A stretch of DNA of 64,000 nucleotides from CAIWHR01 sp963809965 (GTDB lineage: Bacteria; Pseudomonadota; Gammaproteobacteria; Burkholderiales; Casimicrobiaceae). The stretch is taken from positions 248,001 through 312,000 of the forward strand of contig CAWELU010000001.1 in NCBI GenBank assembly GCA_963809965.1, given 5' to 3'. The notes below the pieces were generated by a model, which was given only the letters and a program-made list of their open reading frames with translations, ran no database searches and was not told where the DNA came from. Shown in pieces: positions 46,158 through 56,703 of this stretch (the stretch's first letter is position 1; each line of letters opens with the position of its first letter). The position numbers and the translations under genes were made by a program.

Positions 46158-47166
46158 GGCCGGGCCCGCGCGAGCAGCCAGAGAAAGGTCGGCACGCCGA
46201 GGAGCGCCGTGATCACGCCGACCGGCAACTGGACCGGCGCCGCCAGCGTGCGGGCGAGCGTGTCAGCGAACACGAGCAGCGCGCCGCCGGCCAGCGCGGC
46301 TCCCGGGCAGCAGCAGGCGCTGATCGTTCCCGACCACCAGACGCAATGCGTGCGGAACGACGAGGCCGATGAAGCCGACGCTTCCGGCCGTCGTGACGGC
46401 GACCGCAGTGGCGAGCGCGGCGAGCGCGTAGAGCGCGAGGGTCACGCGCGGCACCGCGACGCCGACGGTCGACGCGATATCCTCGCCGCGCGCAAGCACG
46501 GTCAGATCACGTGCGAACGCCAGCGCGCCAACGAGAACCAGTGCGAGCGTCACGAGTGCCGGGCCTGCCGGCCCCGCCGCGGAAAGATCGCCGATCAGCC
46601 AGAACAGCATTCCCTTCACCTGCGCGTCCGGCGCGAGGGTGAGCAGCAACGTCGTGAGCGCCCCCCAACCCGCGGCCGCAACGACACCGGTGAGGAGCAG
46701 CCGTGTCGAGGTCCAGGGCGTGCGCTCGGCACCGGCGCGGGAGAGCCCGAACACGAGCAGCGATCGACGCGAGCGCTCCGCAGAACGCTGCGGGCGCGAC
46801 GAGTCCGGCGAAGCCCACGAACATCGCGCCCAGGGCGCCGACCGCCGCCCCGCCGGAGATGCCGAGCACGTAGGGGTCGGCGAGCGGATTGCGCAGCAGA
46901 ATCTGCATCAGCGCGCCCGCCAGCGCGAGCAGACCGCCGACCGCAAATGCCGCGAGCGCGCGCGGGAGCCGCAAGTCACGCACGATCGCGGCTGACGAAT
47001 CGACCCCGGTGCCGATGAGCGCCCGTACGATCGACGCCGAGTCGACGGGAACGCTGCCGACCGCGAGCGCCACGACGATCGTTGCCATGGCCACGGCAGC
47101 GAGCACGGCGAGGATGGCGACGGCACGGCCGGGCGTGGCGAGGCCGTGAGTCGAGTTGGCGCGCAT
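46154..47166 (-). CDS. btuC: Cobalamin ABC transporter permease BtuC, FecCD family (two apparent +1 frameshifts)
   Basis: Inner-membrane permease with about ten helices. The first part from ATG 47166 includes AILAVLAAVAMATIVVALAV and the FecCD signature PLADPYVLGISGGAAVGALG. One base removed near 46761-46767 joins FCGALAS to LLVFGLSRAGAERTPWT. A second at 46298-46299 joins RLLLPGS to ALAGGALLVFADTLART and the final helix VITALLGVPTFLWLLARA. The corrected length is 336 residues. Coupled to btuD. A TATAAT box lies 41 bases upstream on the same strand (47212-47207). Confidence 0.85.
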
Positions 47167-47206
47167 GGGATCGGTGGAACGCCGGCCGGACCGCGTTCGT
47201 CCGCCG

Positions 47207-47281
47207 ATTATAGTGGGACCGACCGAGAGCCCGGCGACGCCGACGGCCGCATGCCCCTGACCGTCCAGGCGCATCTATAAT
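47207..47281. promoter_or_regulatory. Divergent -10 boxes for btuCD and greB
   Basis: A perfect TATAAT lies on the minus strand at 47212-47207, facing btuC. Another lies on the plus strand at 47276-47281, facing greB (ATG 47328). Neither has a good -35 at 16-18 bases, so activation or extended contacts may be needed. Confidence 0.45.
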
Positions 47282-47327
47282 CGCCCGATCGCCATTTCGG
47301 AACGAATCGGCCGCGACCGGATCACCG

Positions 47328-47943
47328 ATGAGCAAGGCCTTCACCCGCGAAACCGAAGCCCCCGACGAAGACGACCTCGAGCCGGCCTCGCCGTTGCCAC
47401 CCGGTGCGCGGAACTACATGACGCCGGGCGGTTTCGCGCCGCCTCAAGGCCGAGCTCGAAGAGCTGGTCCAGAAAGAGCGGCCCGAGCTCGTCGCGACGG
47501 TAGCGTGGGCCGCCGGCAACGGCGATCGCTCCGAGAACGGCGACTACATCTATGGCAAGAAACGGCTGCGCGAGATCGATCGCCGCATCCGGTTCCTGAT
47601 CCGGAGGCTCGATGCCGCCGAGGTTGTCGACCCGGCGGCGCAACGCGAAGACGGAACGGCCGATCAGGTGTTCTTCGGCGCGACGGTCACCGTGTGCAAC
47701 CCGCAGGGCGAGGAGCGCACGGTCAGCATCGTCGGCGTCGACGAAATCGACACCGGGCGCGGCTACGTGAGCTGGGTGTCGCCGATCGCGCGCGCACTGC
47801 TCAAGGCGCGCGAAGGGGAAACGGTGACGCTGCGCACGCCCGGCGGCGTCGAGCAACTCGACATCGTTGCGGTCCGGTACGACGCGCTCGCAACCGGTGC
47901 GGGCCCCGGGGCCGATTTGACGATTCGCGCTCGCAACGGCTAG
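47328..47943 (+). CDS. greB: Transcription elongation factor GreB (one apparent +1 frameshift)
   Basis: Stimulates RNA polymerase to cleave backtracked transcripts. It begins MSKAFTRETEAPDEDD, with NYMTPGGF. Removing one C near 47439-47443 continues RLKAELEELVQKERPELV and the tip motif NGDRSENGDYIYGKKRLREI, which identifies GreB rather than GreA; then FFGATVTVCNPQGEERTVSI and SWVSPIARALLKAREGETV of the globular domain. The corrected length is 204 residues, slightly long because of a C-terminal extension. Confidence 0.88.
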
Positions 47944-47952
47944 AGTGTGGCG

Positions 47953-48196
47953 ATGACTTCGCCGCTGTCGTTCGATTCCGCGCCGGGCTCCCCGACGGAC
48001 GCCGAACTCGCCGCGCTCGAGCAGCGTCTCGATGCGCTCATTGCCCACGTCGCGGCCTTGCGCGTCGACGAACGAAGCGCTGCGGCGCGATCTCGCGAGC
48101 GCCCAGGCGCGCAACCACGCGCTCGCCGAACGTGTCGCCGAGGCAACGCGACGGCTCGACGCGCTGCTCGCGCGGTTGCCCGAGCCGGTCGCATGA
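47953..48196 (+). CDS. ZapB-like small coiled-coil protein (one apparent +1 frameshift)
   Basis: After removing one base near 48070 the product has 80 residues: AELAALEQRLDALIAHVAAL, then NEALRRDLASAQARNHALAE and RVAEATRRLDALLARLPEPV. That is a single long coiled coil, as in the TIGR02449-type/ZapB-like proteins encoded just upstream of zapA in many proteobacteria. Its TGA overlaps the zapA ATG (ATGA). Role in division-ring assembly is inferred from position and shape. Confidence 0.75.
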
Positions 48197-48559
48197 CCCC
48201 CCGGCCGGCGCCTCCGTCCGAGCGCGACGGTCACACTCGACGTGTCACTGCTCGGTCGCGCCTACAAGGTTGCATGCAAGGAAGGGGAGCGCGCCGAGCT
48301 CATGGAAGCGGTGGCCTTCCTCGAGCCCCGGCTGCAGGAAATTCGCGCGAGCGGCAAAGTCAACGGCACCGAGCGCATCGCGGTGATGGCGGCATTGAAT
48401 CTGGCGCACGAGTTGTTGCGTGACCGCGCGCAGCAGACCACGCCGGAAATCCGGCGCTCGCGCGGTGGGCCGATTGACGTGCCTGCCGTGCGGCGTAGAA
48501 TCGCTTCGATGCAGGCCGCAATCGATCAGGCGCTGGCCGGACAGGAGAAGTTGCTCTGA
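48193..48559 (+). CDS. zapA: Cell division protein ZapA (one apparent +1 frameshift)
   Basis: Cross-links FtsZ filaments at midcell. Removing one C in 48218-48219 gives a 121-residue protein: TVTLDVSLLGRAYKVACKEG at the start, ELMEAVAFLEPRLQEIR, then the helix TERIAVMAALNLAHELLRDR and a coiled coil ending SMQAAIDQALAGQEKLL. The arrangement zapB-like, zapA, 6S RNA is conserved in proteobacteria. As printed, the first 30 codons are out of frame with the rest. Confidence 0.86.
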
Positions 48560-48597
48560 GAGGTCGTCCGGCGGCTCCGGTCCGCGTGCCGTAGCTA

Positions 48598-48777
48598 TGT
48601 TCCCTGCGGTGTTCGAGGTGCCCAGATACTCTTTGAACCAATGCTACCTAGCGAGGTTGCCGAGCCTTGAATGGGCTGGTGTGCGCTCCCACGCGGAAGC
48701 GCCTGAAGGCCCCGGCAGGCGACCCTCTTGAACCTCCGGTTCAAGATGAGGGGCGCCACGGCACAGGCGGGGAACAC
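48598..48777 (+). ncRNA. ssrS: 6S RNA
   Basis: Regulator that binds sigma70 RNA polymerase in stationary phase. The ends pair: TGTTCCC (48598-48604) with GGGAACA (48770-48776). CTTGAACC (48727-48734), loop TCC, GGTTCAAG (48738-48745) matches the conserved 3'-arm hairpin, and GATGAGGGGCGCCACGGCAC follows. Length of about 180 bases and location directly after zapA are as expected. Exact ends are approximate. The gap 48560-48947 holds this RNA and one terminator. Confidence 0.88.
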
Positions 48778-48914
48778 CCTTTCCTTCGTTCGCTGAAGCG
48801 GTGCGGATGACGGGGTCGACAATGACGACGCGGCTGATTCCTCCGGGCATTTCGGATCGGGGGCCGATACCGGACCCCCTCTTCTCGGCCTAGCCCCGCG
48901 GACACCCAGACAGG

Positions 48915-48945
48915 CGCGGCGCCGGTGACGGCGCCGCGATTTTTT
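48915..48945 (+). terminator. Intrinsic terminator ending two bases before the EVE start codon
   Basis: CGCGGCGCCG (48915-48924), loop GTGA, CGGCGCCGCG (48929-48938), then ATTTTTT to 48945. It is perfect and GC-rich. The next ATG is at 48948, so the T tract occupies the place of a ribosome-binding site. Confidence 0.9.
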
Positions 48946-48947
48946 GC

Positions 48948-49415
<468 letters not shown>

Positions 49416-49423
49416 CGCGCGCT

Positions 49424-50239
49424 ATGGATGCATCGCTGATCGTCGTCTTCGTGCTGCTGGGCGGGATCGTCGGCTTGCTCGCGGGGCTGCTCGGCATCGG
49501 TGGCGGGATGACCATGGTGCCGTTCCTCACCATCATCTTCACGCGCGAGGGTTTCCCGCCCGACCACATCGTGCACATGGCCGTGGCGACGTCGACTGCG
49601 ACCATCATGTTCACCTCGATTTCGTCGGCGCGCGAGCATCACCGGCACGGCGCGGTCCTGTGGTCGGTGGTGGCCGGGCTGGCGCCCGGAATCATCGTCG
49701 GATCGTTGCTCGGGCCGCAAATCGTCGGCGGCATGTCGACAGCGATGCTGGCGGGATTTTTCGGTGTCTTCGTCGCCTTCTCGGCGACGCAGATGCTGCT
49801 CGACCGCAAGCCCGCCCCGACGCGCGACCTGCCGGGCAAGGCGGGACTTTTCGGCGTCGGCAGCGGGATCGGGCTAGTGTCCAGCATGGTCGGCGCCGGC
49901 GGCGGTTTTCTGTCGGTGCCGTTCATGACCTGGTGCAACGTGCGGATCCATAATGCCGTGGCAACGTCGGCAGCGCTCGGGCTGCCGATCGCGGTGGCCG
50001 GCACCGTGGGTTATGTGCTCGCCGGGCTGCGCCAGGCCGGCATGCCGCCGTACACGATCGGCTACATTTACGTGCCCGCGCTGCTGGCGATCGTCGCCGC
50101 CAGCGTGCTCGCGGCACCGATCGGCGCGCGCGCTGCGCACCGCTGGCCGGTGGGCAGACTCAAGCGCGCTTTCGCAATCCTGCTTTACTGGCTGGCGGCC
50201 TACATGCTGTGGAAAGCCTTCCAGACGTGGCAGCGTTGA
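49424..50239 (+). CDS. TauE/SafE-family sulfite/organic-anion permease
   Basis: Inner-membrane protein of 271 residues with seven to eight hydrophobic helices. The two internal family repeats are visible as GLLAGLLGIGGGMTMVPFL near residue 18 and GLVSSMVGAGGGFLSVPFMT near residue 155. The family moves sulfite, sulfoacetate, taurine-derived or other small anions; substrate cannot be read here. It starts 8 bases after the EVE stop, so it may share its transcript, and converges on the acyl-CoA ligase gene at 50349-51839. Confidence 0.85.
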   Translation: MDASLIVVFVLLGGIVGLLAGLLGIGGGMTMVPFLTIIFTREGFPPDHIVHMAVATSTATIMFTSISSAREHHRHGAVLWSVVAGLAPGIIVGSLLGPQIVGGMSTAMLAGFFGVFVAFSATQMLLDRKPAPTRDLPGKAGLFGVGSGIGLVSSMVGAGGGFLSVPFMTWCNVRIHNAVATSAALGLPIAVAGTVGYVLAGLRQAGMPPYTIGYIYVPALLAIVAASVLAAPIGARAAHRWPVGRLKRAFAILLYWLAAYMLWKAFQTWQR

Positions 50240-50348
50240 GCCGCACGCCGTACGAGCGCATGCGCCGCGGATGCTTTGCGTTCCTTGCCAGCGCGACTTG
50301 CCGTTCCCGCGGCATTGCGGCCGACATGGTGCGACATGCTCGTACCGC

Positions 50349-51839
50349 TTACGAGTACCTGTCGCGCAGGACGTTCTTCTGGACCTTGCCCATCGCATTG
50401 CGGGGCAGTTCGTCGACGAAATGCACGTGCTTGGGCACCTTGTAGCTCGCGATCTGCGCTTTCAACGTTGCGATCACGCCGTTCTCCGTGAGCGCGTGGT
50501 CGGATCGCGCGACGACGACGGCCGTTACCGCTTCCCCGAAATCGGGATCGGGCACGCCGATCACGGCCGATTCGACGACGTCGGGCAGCGCGTCGATCTT
50601 CTCCTCGATTTCCTTCGGATAGACGTTGAGTCCGCCCGTGATGACCAGGTCCTTCGCGCGGCCGACGAGGCGAACGTACCCATTGTCCAGGATTTCGCCC
50701 ACGTCGCCCGTGCGGAAGTATCCGTCGGCGGTGAAATCGTCGAGCGATTTCTCCGGCAACCGCCAATAGCCGCGGAACACGTTCGGTCCCTTGACCTCGA
50801 TGCCGCCCACTTCGCCACGGGCGCAGGACGCGCCCTCGACGTCGACGACGCGCACCGCGACGCCGGGGAGCGGGGGACCGACCGTGCCGGCGATCCGCGC
50901 CCCGACGAGCGGGTTCGATGTGAGCATCCCGGTCTCGGACATCCCGTAGCGCTCGAGGATCGTGAACCCGGTGCGCTGCCGGAACTGCTCGAACGTCTCC
51001 GCAAGGAGGGGCGCCGAGCCGGAAATGAACAGTCGCATAGAGGCGCAATCGGCTGCACCGAACGATGCTTCCCCGAGCAGCCGCGTATAGAACGTCGGCA
51101 CACCCATCATCACCGTGGTGCGCGGCAGCAGCTGGCGAACCGCCATCGGGTCGAACTTCGCGAGCCAGAGCATGTGGCTGCCCGAAAGCAGCGCGCAGTG
51201 GCAGGCGACGAACAGGCCGTGGACATGATAGATCGGCAGCGCGTGCAGCAGCACATCGCCGCGGGTGAATCCCCAGCAGTCGACCAGCGCCAGCGCGTTG
51301 CTCCCGAGGTTGCGGTGCGTCAGCATCGCTCCCTTGGGGCGACCCGTCGTGCCCGAGGTGTAGAGGATCGCCGCTAGGTCGTCCGGCGAGGAGCGAACCG
51401 TTTCGAATGTCTCCCGCTCGTCGGCGGCACGGTCGAGCAGAGTTCCCTCGCCGGCGGCGAGCGTCATCACCCGGGACGCGGGCCGAAGTGCGGCGACCAT
51501 GTCGGCGGCGCCAGGACGGCAGACGATGACGCGCGGCTCCGCGTCGGCGAAGAAGAAGGCGAGCTCGCCTTTCTGGTAGCCGGTGTTGAGCGGCAGAAAC
51601 ACGAGGCCGGCACGCAGGCAGCCGAGGTAGAGCGCCAGCGCCTCCCAACACTTGTCGACTTGCGCCGCGACCCGGTCTCCGGGAACGCAGCCCTCGGCGC
51701 AAAGCGCGTGCGCGATGCGCGCGGAAGTTGCGTCGAGCTCGTCATAATGGATCACCGGTCCGTCCGGTATCAGCAGGCATGGCTCGGCCATGCGGTCCGC
51801 AAAGTGGTCGTGGAGGAGCGCGTAGAGGTTGGCGTTCAT
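50349..51839 (-). CDS. Malonyl-CoA synthetase-like (MatB/AAE3-type) acyl-CoA ligase
   Basis: Adenylate-forming ligase of 496 residues. It has the P-loop YTSGTTGRPKGAMLTHRNLG, the adenylate motif TILERYGMSETGMLTSNPLV, hinge GRAKDLVITGGLNVYPKEIE and catalytic Lys in PRNAMGKVQKNVLRDRY. The early segment EALALYLGCLRAGLVFLPLN then GYQKGELAFFFADAEPRVIV is closest to MatB proteins, which activate malonate; the related AAE3 branch activates oxalate, so a short dicarboxylate is the likely class but not the exact substrate. It is divergent from the formate dehydrogenase operon across 154 bases, suggesting one pathway. Confidence 0.8.
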   Translation of the reverse strand: MNANLYALLHDHFADRMAEPCLLIPDGPVIHYDELDATSARIAHALCAEGCVPGDRVAAQVDKCWEALALYLGCLRAGLVFLPLNTGYQKGELAFFFADAEPRVIVCRPGAADMVAALRPASRVMTLAAGEGTLLDRAADERETFETVRSSPDDLAAILYTSGTTGRPKGAMLTHRNLGSNALALVDCWGFTRGDVLLHALPIYHVHGLFVACHCALLSGSHMLWLAKFDPMAVRQLLPRTTVMMGVPTFYTRLLGEASFGAADCASMRLFISGSAPLLAETFEQFRQRTGFTILERYGMSETGMLTSNPLVGARIAGTVGPPLPGVAVRVVDVEGASCARGEVGGIEVKGPNVFRGYWRLPEKSLDDFTADGYFRTGDVGEILDNGYVRLVGRAKDLVITGGLNVYPKEIEEKIDALPDVVESAVIGVPDPDFGEAVTAVVVARSDHALTENGVIATLKAQIASYKVPKHVHFVDELPRNAMGKVQKNVLRDRYS

Positions 51840-51993
51840 GGCTGGGCGTATTGGTACGGTCCGTCGCGCACGACGGCCGACATTACAGCACACCGTTGGC
51901 CGGGCCGGTGCTAGCATCGCGGCAGCGCCGCCATGACCGTGACGGCAGCATCCGGCGGTGCGGTAGTCACGAAGGCGGGGAACGCGGAACCGT

Positions 51994-53688
51994 ATGACGC
52001 CGAAGGTCTTCGTTGACGTCTCGCGCCTCAGCACGAAAGGCGCGGTGCGCGGCCAGCTCAGGGGCCGGCAGGTGGATCCGCGCGCTTTGGACGAGGTGCG
52101 CGCGTTGCTCGGCGATGCGGAGCGCCGCCGGGACCTGCTGATCGAATTCCTGCACCTGATCCAGGATCGCCACGGATTCCTTTCCGCTGCCCACCTCGTT
52201 GCGTTGGCCGATGAGCTGAAGCTCGCGCCGGCCGAGGTCTACGAGGTCGCGACCTTCTATCACCATTTCGACGTGGTGAAGGAAGGTGAAGCGCCGCCGC
52301 CGGAGATCACCGTGCGCGTGTGCGAGACCCTGTCCTGCGCGCTGGCCGGCGCGGACACCTTGCGGGCCGAGATCGCCCGCCGCTCCGGGGCGGACGTGCG
52401 GGTCGTCGGCGCGCCGTGCATCGGGCGCTGCGAACACGCGCCCGCCGCTGTGGTCGGACGCTACCCGGTCGATCGCGCGACGCCCGATGCACTCGCCAGC
52501 GCGATTCATGCGCGTCACGTCACGCCCGAGGTCCTGCCGTACGTGGGCTACACCGACTATCGTGCCGGTGGCGGCTACCGCACGCTTGTGTCGTGCACGC
52601 GTGGCGAGCGCAACGTCGACGACGTCCTCACGGCACTGGAAGATTCCGGGCTTCGCGGTCTGGGTGGCGCCGGATTTCCGGCGGGACGCAAGTGGCGCAT
52701 CGTGCGTGCCGAGCCCGCGCCGCGGCTGCTTACGGTGAACATCGACGAGGGCGAGCCGGGCACGTTCAAGGATCGCCACTACCTCGAGCGCGATCCGCAC
52801 CGCTTCGTCGAAGGCGCGCTGATCGCCGCGTGGGCCGTCGGCATCGACGAGATCTACCTGTACCTTCGCGATGAATACGCGGCTTGCCGGGCCATTCTGA
52901 GGGCAGAGCTTGCTGCGCTCGAACGCGATCCGCCGTGTCCGCTGCCGCGCATCCATCTGCGCCGAGGCGCGGGTGCGTACATCTGCGGCGAGGAGTCGGC
53001 GATGATCGAGTCGATCGAGGGCAAGCGTGGCGTGCCGCGTTTGCGCCCTCCCTACGTCGCGCAGGTGGGACTCTTTGGGCGGCCCACGCTCGAGCAGAAC
53101 ATGGAGACGCTGCACTGGGTGCGCGACATCCTTGAGCGGGGCGCCGCGTGGTTTTCCGGGCAGGGCCGCCACGGACGCAAGGGCCTGCGTTCCTTTTCGG
53201 TGTCGGGGCGCGTCGCCAAGCCCGGCGTTCATCTTGCACCGGCGGGCATCACCGCGCGCGAGCTGATCGACGAATACTGCGGTGGCATGTTACCGGGGCA
53301 CGAGTTGTACGCGTACCTGCCGGGAGGCGCCTCGGGCGGCATCCTGCCCGCATCGCTCGCCGACGTGCCGCTGGACTTCGACACTCTCCAGCCCTACGGG
53401 AGCTTCATCGGATCCGCGGCGCTCATCGTTCTCTCGCAGCACGACCATGCGCGCGATGCAGCGCTTAACCTGCTGCGTTTCTTCGCCGACGAATCCTGCG
53501 GGCAATGCACGCCGTGCCGTGTGGGCACCGAGAAGGCCGTGCGCCTGCTCGAGGCGCCGCGATGGGACCTGCCGCTGCTCGACGAGCTTGCGCGGGCGAT
53601 GGCCGACGCGTCGATCTGCGGGCTGGGGCAGGCCGCGCCGAATCCGATCGTCTCCGTGGTGCGCTACTTCTCGCACGAGCTCACGTGA
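51994..53688 (+). CDS. NAD-dependent formate dehydrogenase, beta subunit (NuoE-NuoF fusion)
   Basis: Electron-transfer and NAD-reducing subunit of 564 residues. Residues 30-175 are NuoE-like, with [2Fe-2S] cysteines in VRVCETLSCALAG and APCIGRCEHAPA. The rest is NuoF-like: NAD/FMN-binding GLGGAGFPAGRKWR, VNIDEGEPGTFKDRHYLERD, RRGAGAYICGEESAMIESIE, and the [4Fe-4S] CGQCTPCRVGTEKAVRLL. This fusion and partner match the two-subunit Fdh1-type enzyme of Methylobacterium. The next gene starts inside its stop codon (GTGA). Confidence 0.9.
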   Translation: MTPKVFVDVSRLSTKGAVRGQLRGRQVDPRALDEVRALLGDAERRRDLLIEFLHLIQDRHGFLSAAHLVALADELKLAPAEVYEVATFYHHFDVVKEGEAPPPEITVRVCETLSCALAGADTLRAEIARRSGADVRVVGAPCIGRCEHAPAAVVGRYPVDRATPDALASAIHARHVTPEVLPYVGYTDYRAGGGYRTLVSCTRGERNVDDVLTALEDSGLRGLGGAGFPAGRKWRIVRAEPAPRLLTVNIDEGEPGTFKDRHYLERDPHRFVEGALIAAWAVGIDEIYLYLRDEYAACRAILRAELAALERDPPCPLPRIHLRRGAGAYICGEESAMIESIEGKRGVPRLRPPYVAQVGLFGRPTLEQNMETLHWVRDILERGAAWFSGQGRHGRKGLRSFSVSGRVAKPGVHLAPAGITARELIDEYCGGMLPGHELYAYLPGGASGGILPASLADVPLDFDTLQPYGSFIGSAALIVLSQHDHARDAALNLLRFFADESCGQCTPCRVGTEKAVRLLEAPRWDLPLLDELARAMADASICGLGQAAPNPIVSVVRYFSHELT

Positions 53689-56477
53689 TCGCCTTCCGAC
53701 TCGATGGCCGGGATCTGACCGCGGCCCCGGGCGAGACGATCATCGCGGCGGCGCAGCGGCACGGCATCGAGATTCCGCATTTGTGCTACTCCCCCGGGAT
53801 GCGTGCGGACGGCAACTGCCGCGCCTGCGTCGTGGAGATCAACGGGGAACGGTTGCTCGCACCATCATGCTGCCGCGCGCCGGCACCAGGGATGGAGGTG
53901 TCGAGTGCAAGCGAGCGTGCGTTGCACGCGCAGAAGATGGTCATCGAGCTGCTCGCAGCGGACATGCCGGGGCGTGTGTACAAACCCGACTCGGAGCTCG
54001 AATACTGGCGGCGCCGGCTGGCGATCGATGCTCCGCGCTTTCCTGCTCGCGCACAGCCGGAACCGGACCTGTCGCATCCGGCGATGGCGGTCAATCTCGA
54101 CGCCTGCATTCAATGCACGCGCTGCGTGCGTGCGTGCCGCGAGGAACAGGTCAACGACGTAATCGGCTACGCGTTCCGTGGCGGCCACTCGGCGATCGTG
54201 TTCGACCTCGGCGATCCGATGGGCGCCTCGTCGTGCGTCGCGTGCGGCGAATGCGTCCAGGCCTGTCCCACCGGGGCGCTCGCGCCCGCGCACGAGGCTT
54301 ATCGGGTCGCGATCGACCGCGAGGTGCCGTCGGTGTGCCCGTACTGCGGCGTCGGTTGCCAGATTACCTACCACGTGAAGGACGACGCAATCGTGCGCGT
54401 CGAGGGCCGCGACGGGCCCGCGAACCATGGCCGCCTGTGCGTGAAGGGGCGCTTCGGCTTCGATTATGTGCGCCATCCGCAGCGGCTGACGAAGCCGCTG
54501 ATCCGGAAGCGTGGCGTGCCGAAAGCCGCAGACTGGGTTGTCGATCCGGCCGATCCGTCGTCCGCATTCCGCGAGGCGAGCTGGGACGAGGCGCTGGATC
54601 TCGCGGGCGGGGTACTGCGCAAGATCCGCGATGCACACGGCGGGCAGGCACTCGCCGGATTCGGCTCGGCCAAGGGCTCGAACGAAGAGGCGTACCTTTT
54701 CCAGAAGCTCGTGCGCACAGGCTTCGGGACGAACAATGTCGATCACTGCACGCGCCTTTGTCACGCGTCCAGCGTAGCCGCGTTGCTCGAGGGGATCGGA
54801 TCGGGCGCGGTCTCGAATCCGGTGATGGACGTGTTGCAAGCCGAGGTGGTGCTCCTCATCGGCGCCAACCCGGTTGTCAACCATCCGGTGGCCGCGACGT
54901 GGATCAAGAACGCCGTGAAGCGAGGCACCAAGCTGATATTGATCGAGCCCCGCCGCTCCGAGCTCGCGCGGCACGCGACGCATTTCCTGCCATTGAAGCC
55001 GGACGCCGACGTCGCGCTGTTGAACGCGATGCTGCACACGATCGTCGCGGAGGGACTCGTCGCCACCAGCTTCGTCACGGATCGCACCAGCGGTTACGAC
55101 GAGCTTGCGCGGAATGTCGCCGGCCACAGCCCGGAGGCGATGGCGGCGGTCTGCGGGATTCCGGCGGCGACGATCCGCGAGGTTGCCCGGCTGTATGCGC
55201 AGTCAAGCGCTTCGATGATCCTTTGGGGGATGGGGATCTCGCAGCATGTTCACGGCACCGACAATGCCCGCTGCCTGATCGCACTCGCACTGGCGACGGG
55301 GCAGGTGGGGCGACCCGGCACGGGATTGCATCCGTTGCGCGGGCAAAACAACGTGCAGGGGGCGAGCGACGCGGGCTTGATCCCGATGATGTATCCGGAC
55401 TACCGGCGCGTGGACCACGCGGACGCGCAGCGTCGCTTCGAATCGCTGTGGGGAATGTCGCTCGACGCGAAGGCTGGGCTTACCGTCGTCGAGATCATGG
55501 ACGCCGTTCACACGGGGCAGATCCGCGGCATGTACGTGATGGGGGAAAACCCCGCGATGTCGGATCCCGACGTCAGTCACGCGCGCGCCGCGCTGGCACG
55601 GCTCGAAATGCTGGTGGTGCAGGACATCTTCCTCACCGAGACCGCGTATCTCGCCGACGTGGTCTTGCCGGCGTCCGCGTTCCCCGAAAAGACCGGCACG
55701 TTCACCAACACCGACCGCCTGGTGCAGCTCGGGCGGCAGGCACTCGCGCCGCCGGGCGAGGCGCGCTCGGACCTCGAGATCATCGTCGCGATGGCGAAGC
55801 GCCTTGGCCTCGATTGGCAGTACGCGACGGCGCGGGACGTGTTCGCCGAAATGCGCACCGCGATGCCCTCGATCGCCGGAATCACCTGGGAGCGCCTCGA
55901 GAAAGAGCATGCGGTGACCTACCCGTGCGAGAAGGAGGGCGACCCCGGAACGCGGGTCGTGTTCACGCAATCGTTTCCGACCGCGAACGGCAAGGGCCGA
56001 TTCGTTCCTGCGCAGGTGATTCCCGCGGCGGAACAGCCGGACGATGCCTACCCGTTCGTGCTGATCACCGGGCGCCAGCTCGAGCATTGGCACACGGGGA
56101 GCATGACACGGCGCGCGCAAGTGCTCGATGCGATCGAGCCCGCGCCGGTCCTCTCGATGCATCCGCAGGACCTTGCGAGGCTCGGTGTTGCGCCGGGCGG
56201 AATGACCACGGTCGAGTCACGGCGCGGGAAGATCTCGCTCCATGCGCGCGCCGACGAAGGCACGCCGCGCGGCGCGGTGTTCATCCCGTTCTGCTTCTAC
56301 GAGGCGGCGGCGAACCTGCTGACCAATCCGGCACTCGACCCGTTTGGCAAGATCCCCGAGTTCAAGTACTGCGCGGTGCGGGTGAGCGCCGGCGGAGTCG
56401 CGAGCCCGCGCCCAGGGTACGGCGCCAGAGCCGCAATTACACGGCCGCGTGACGCCGGTGCTATAGTTTCCGCATAA
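53685..56477 (+). CDS. NAD-dependent formate dehydrogenase, catalytic alpha subunit (Mo/W-bis-MGD)
   Basis: Oxidises formate to CO2 in the cytoplasm. The 930-residue product from GTG 53685 has a NuoG-like N-terminus: [2Fe-2S] CYSPGMRADGNCRACVVEIN, then [4Fe-4S] sites ACIQCTRCVRACREEQ and CVACGECVQACPTGAL. The MopB domain follows with CPYCGVGCQITYHVKDD, and the active-site region DHCTRLCHASSVAALLEGIG has Cys359 where other enzymes may have selenocysteine. GASDAGLIPMMYPDY and the C-terminal ITGRQLEHWHTGSMTRRA bind the cofactor. No frame break in 2.8 kb. Relatives use tungsten or molybdenum; sequence does not decide. Confidence 0.92.
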   Translation: MIAFRLDGRDLTAAPGETIIAAAQRHGIEIPHLCYSPGMRADGNCRACVVEINGERLLAPSCCRAPAPGMEVSSASERALHAQKMVIELLAADMPGRVYKPDSELEYWRRRLAIDAPRFPARAQPEPDLSHPAMAVNLDACIQCTRCVRACREEQVNDVIGYAFRGGHSAIVFDLGDPMGASSCVACGECVQACPTGALAPAHEAYRVAIDREVPSVCPYCGVGCQITYHVKDDAIVRVEGRDGPANHGRLCVKGRFGFDYVRHPQRLTKPLIRKRGVPKAADWVVDPADPSSAFREASWDEALDLAGGVLRKIRDAHGGQALAGFGSAKGSNEEAYLFQKLVRTGFGTNNVDHCTRLCHASSVAALLEGIGSGAVSNPVMDVLQAEVVLLIGANPVVNHPVAATWIKNAVKRGTKLILIEPRRSELARHATHFLPLKPDADVALLNAMLHTIVAEGLVATSFVTDRTSGYDELARNVAGHSPEAMAAVCGIPAATIREVARLYAQSSASMILWGMGISQHVHGTDNARCLIALALATGQVGRPGTGLHPLRGQNNVQGASDAGLIPMMYPDYRRVDHADAQRRFESLWGMSLDAKAGLTVVEIMDAVHTGQIRGMYVMGENPAMSDPDVSHARAALARLEMLVVQDIFLTETAYLADVVLPASAFPEKTGTFTNTDRLVQLGRQALAPPGEARSDLEIIVAMAKRLGLDWQYATARDVFAEMRTAMPSIAGITWERLEKEHAVTYPCEKEGDPGTRVVFTQSFPTANGKGRFVPAQVIPAAEQPDDAYPFVLITGRQLEHWHTGSMTRRAQVLDAIEPAPVLSMHPQDLARLGVAPGGMTTVESRRGKISLHARADEGTPRGAVFIPFCFYEAAANLLTNPALDPFGKIPEFKYCAVRVSAGGVASPRPGYGARAAITRPRDAGAIVSA

Positions 56478-56703
56478 CAAGCATGCACGGGGAGATTCAT
56501 GACATCGCCGCTCGGCCAGCGGGCGACGCCACGATCGGCGCATGCGGCCGGCGGTGGTGGAGTCCGTCGAATGAACGCGTTTCGGATCCGGCACGTCCTT
56601 GGCGGGACGATGTCCGTGCGGCTTCTCGGGGATGCCGATCGGGTTCCCGGTCGGACGGGGGCGCTGGCGACCGCGTTGCCGAATCGATACCAGGGAGATA
56701 GCC

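Noticed and set aside
53282..56452. A 1056-codon frame overlapping fdhA
   Set aside because: Arg/Gly/Ala-rich shadow in another phase of fdhA, which itself has all expected cofactor motifs.
56483..56701. A small gene (possible acyl carrier mdcC) just before the MdcD-MdcE fusion
   Set aside because: Neither open frame here has carrier-protein features or a consistent composition; treated as leader sequence.
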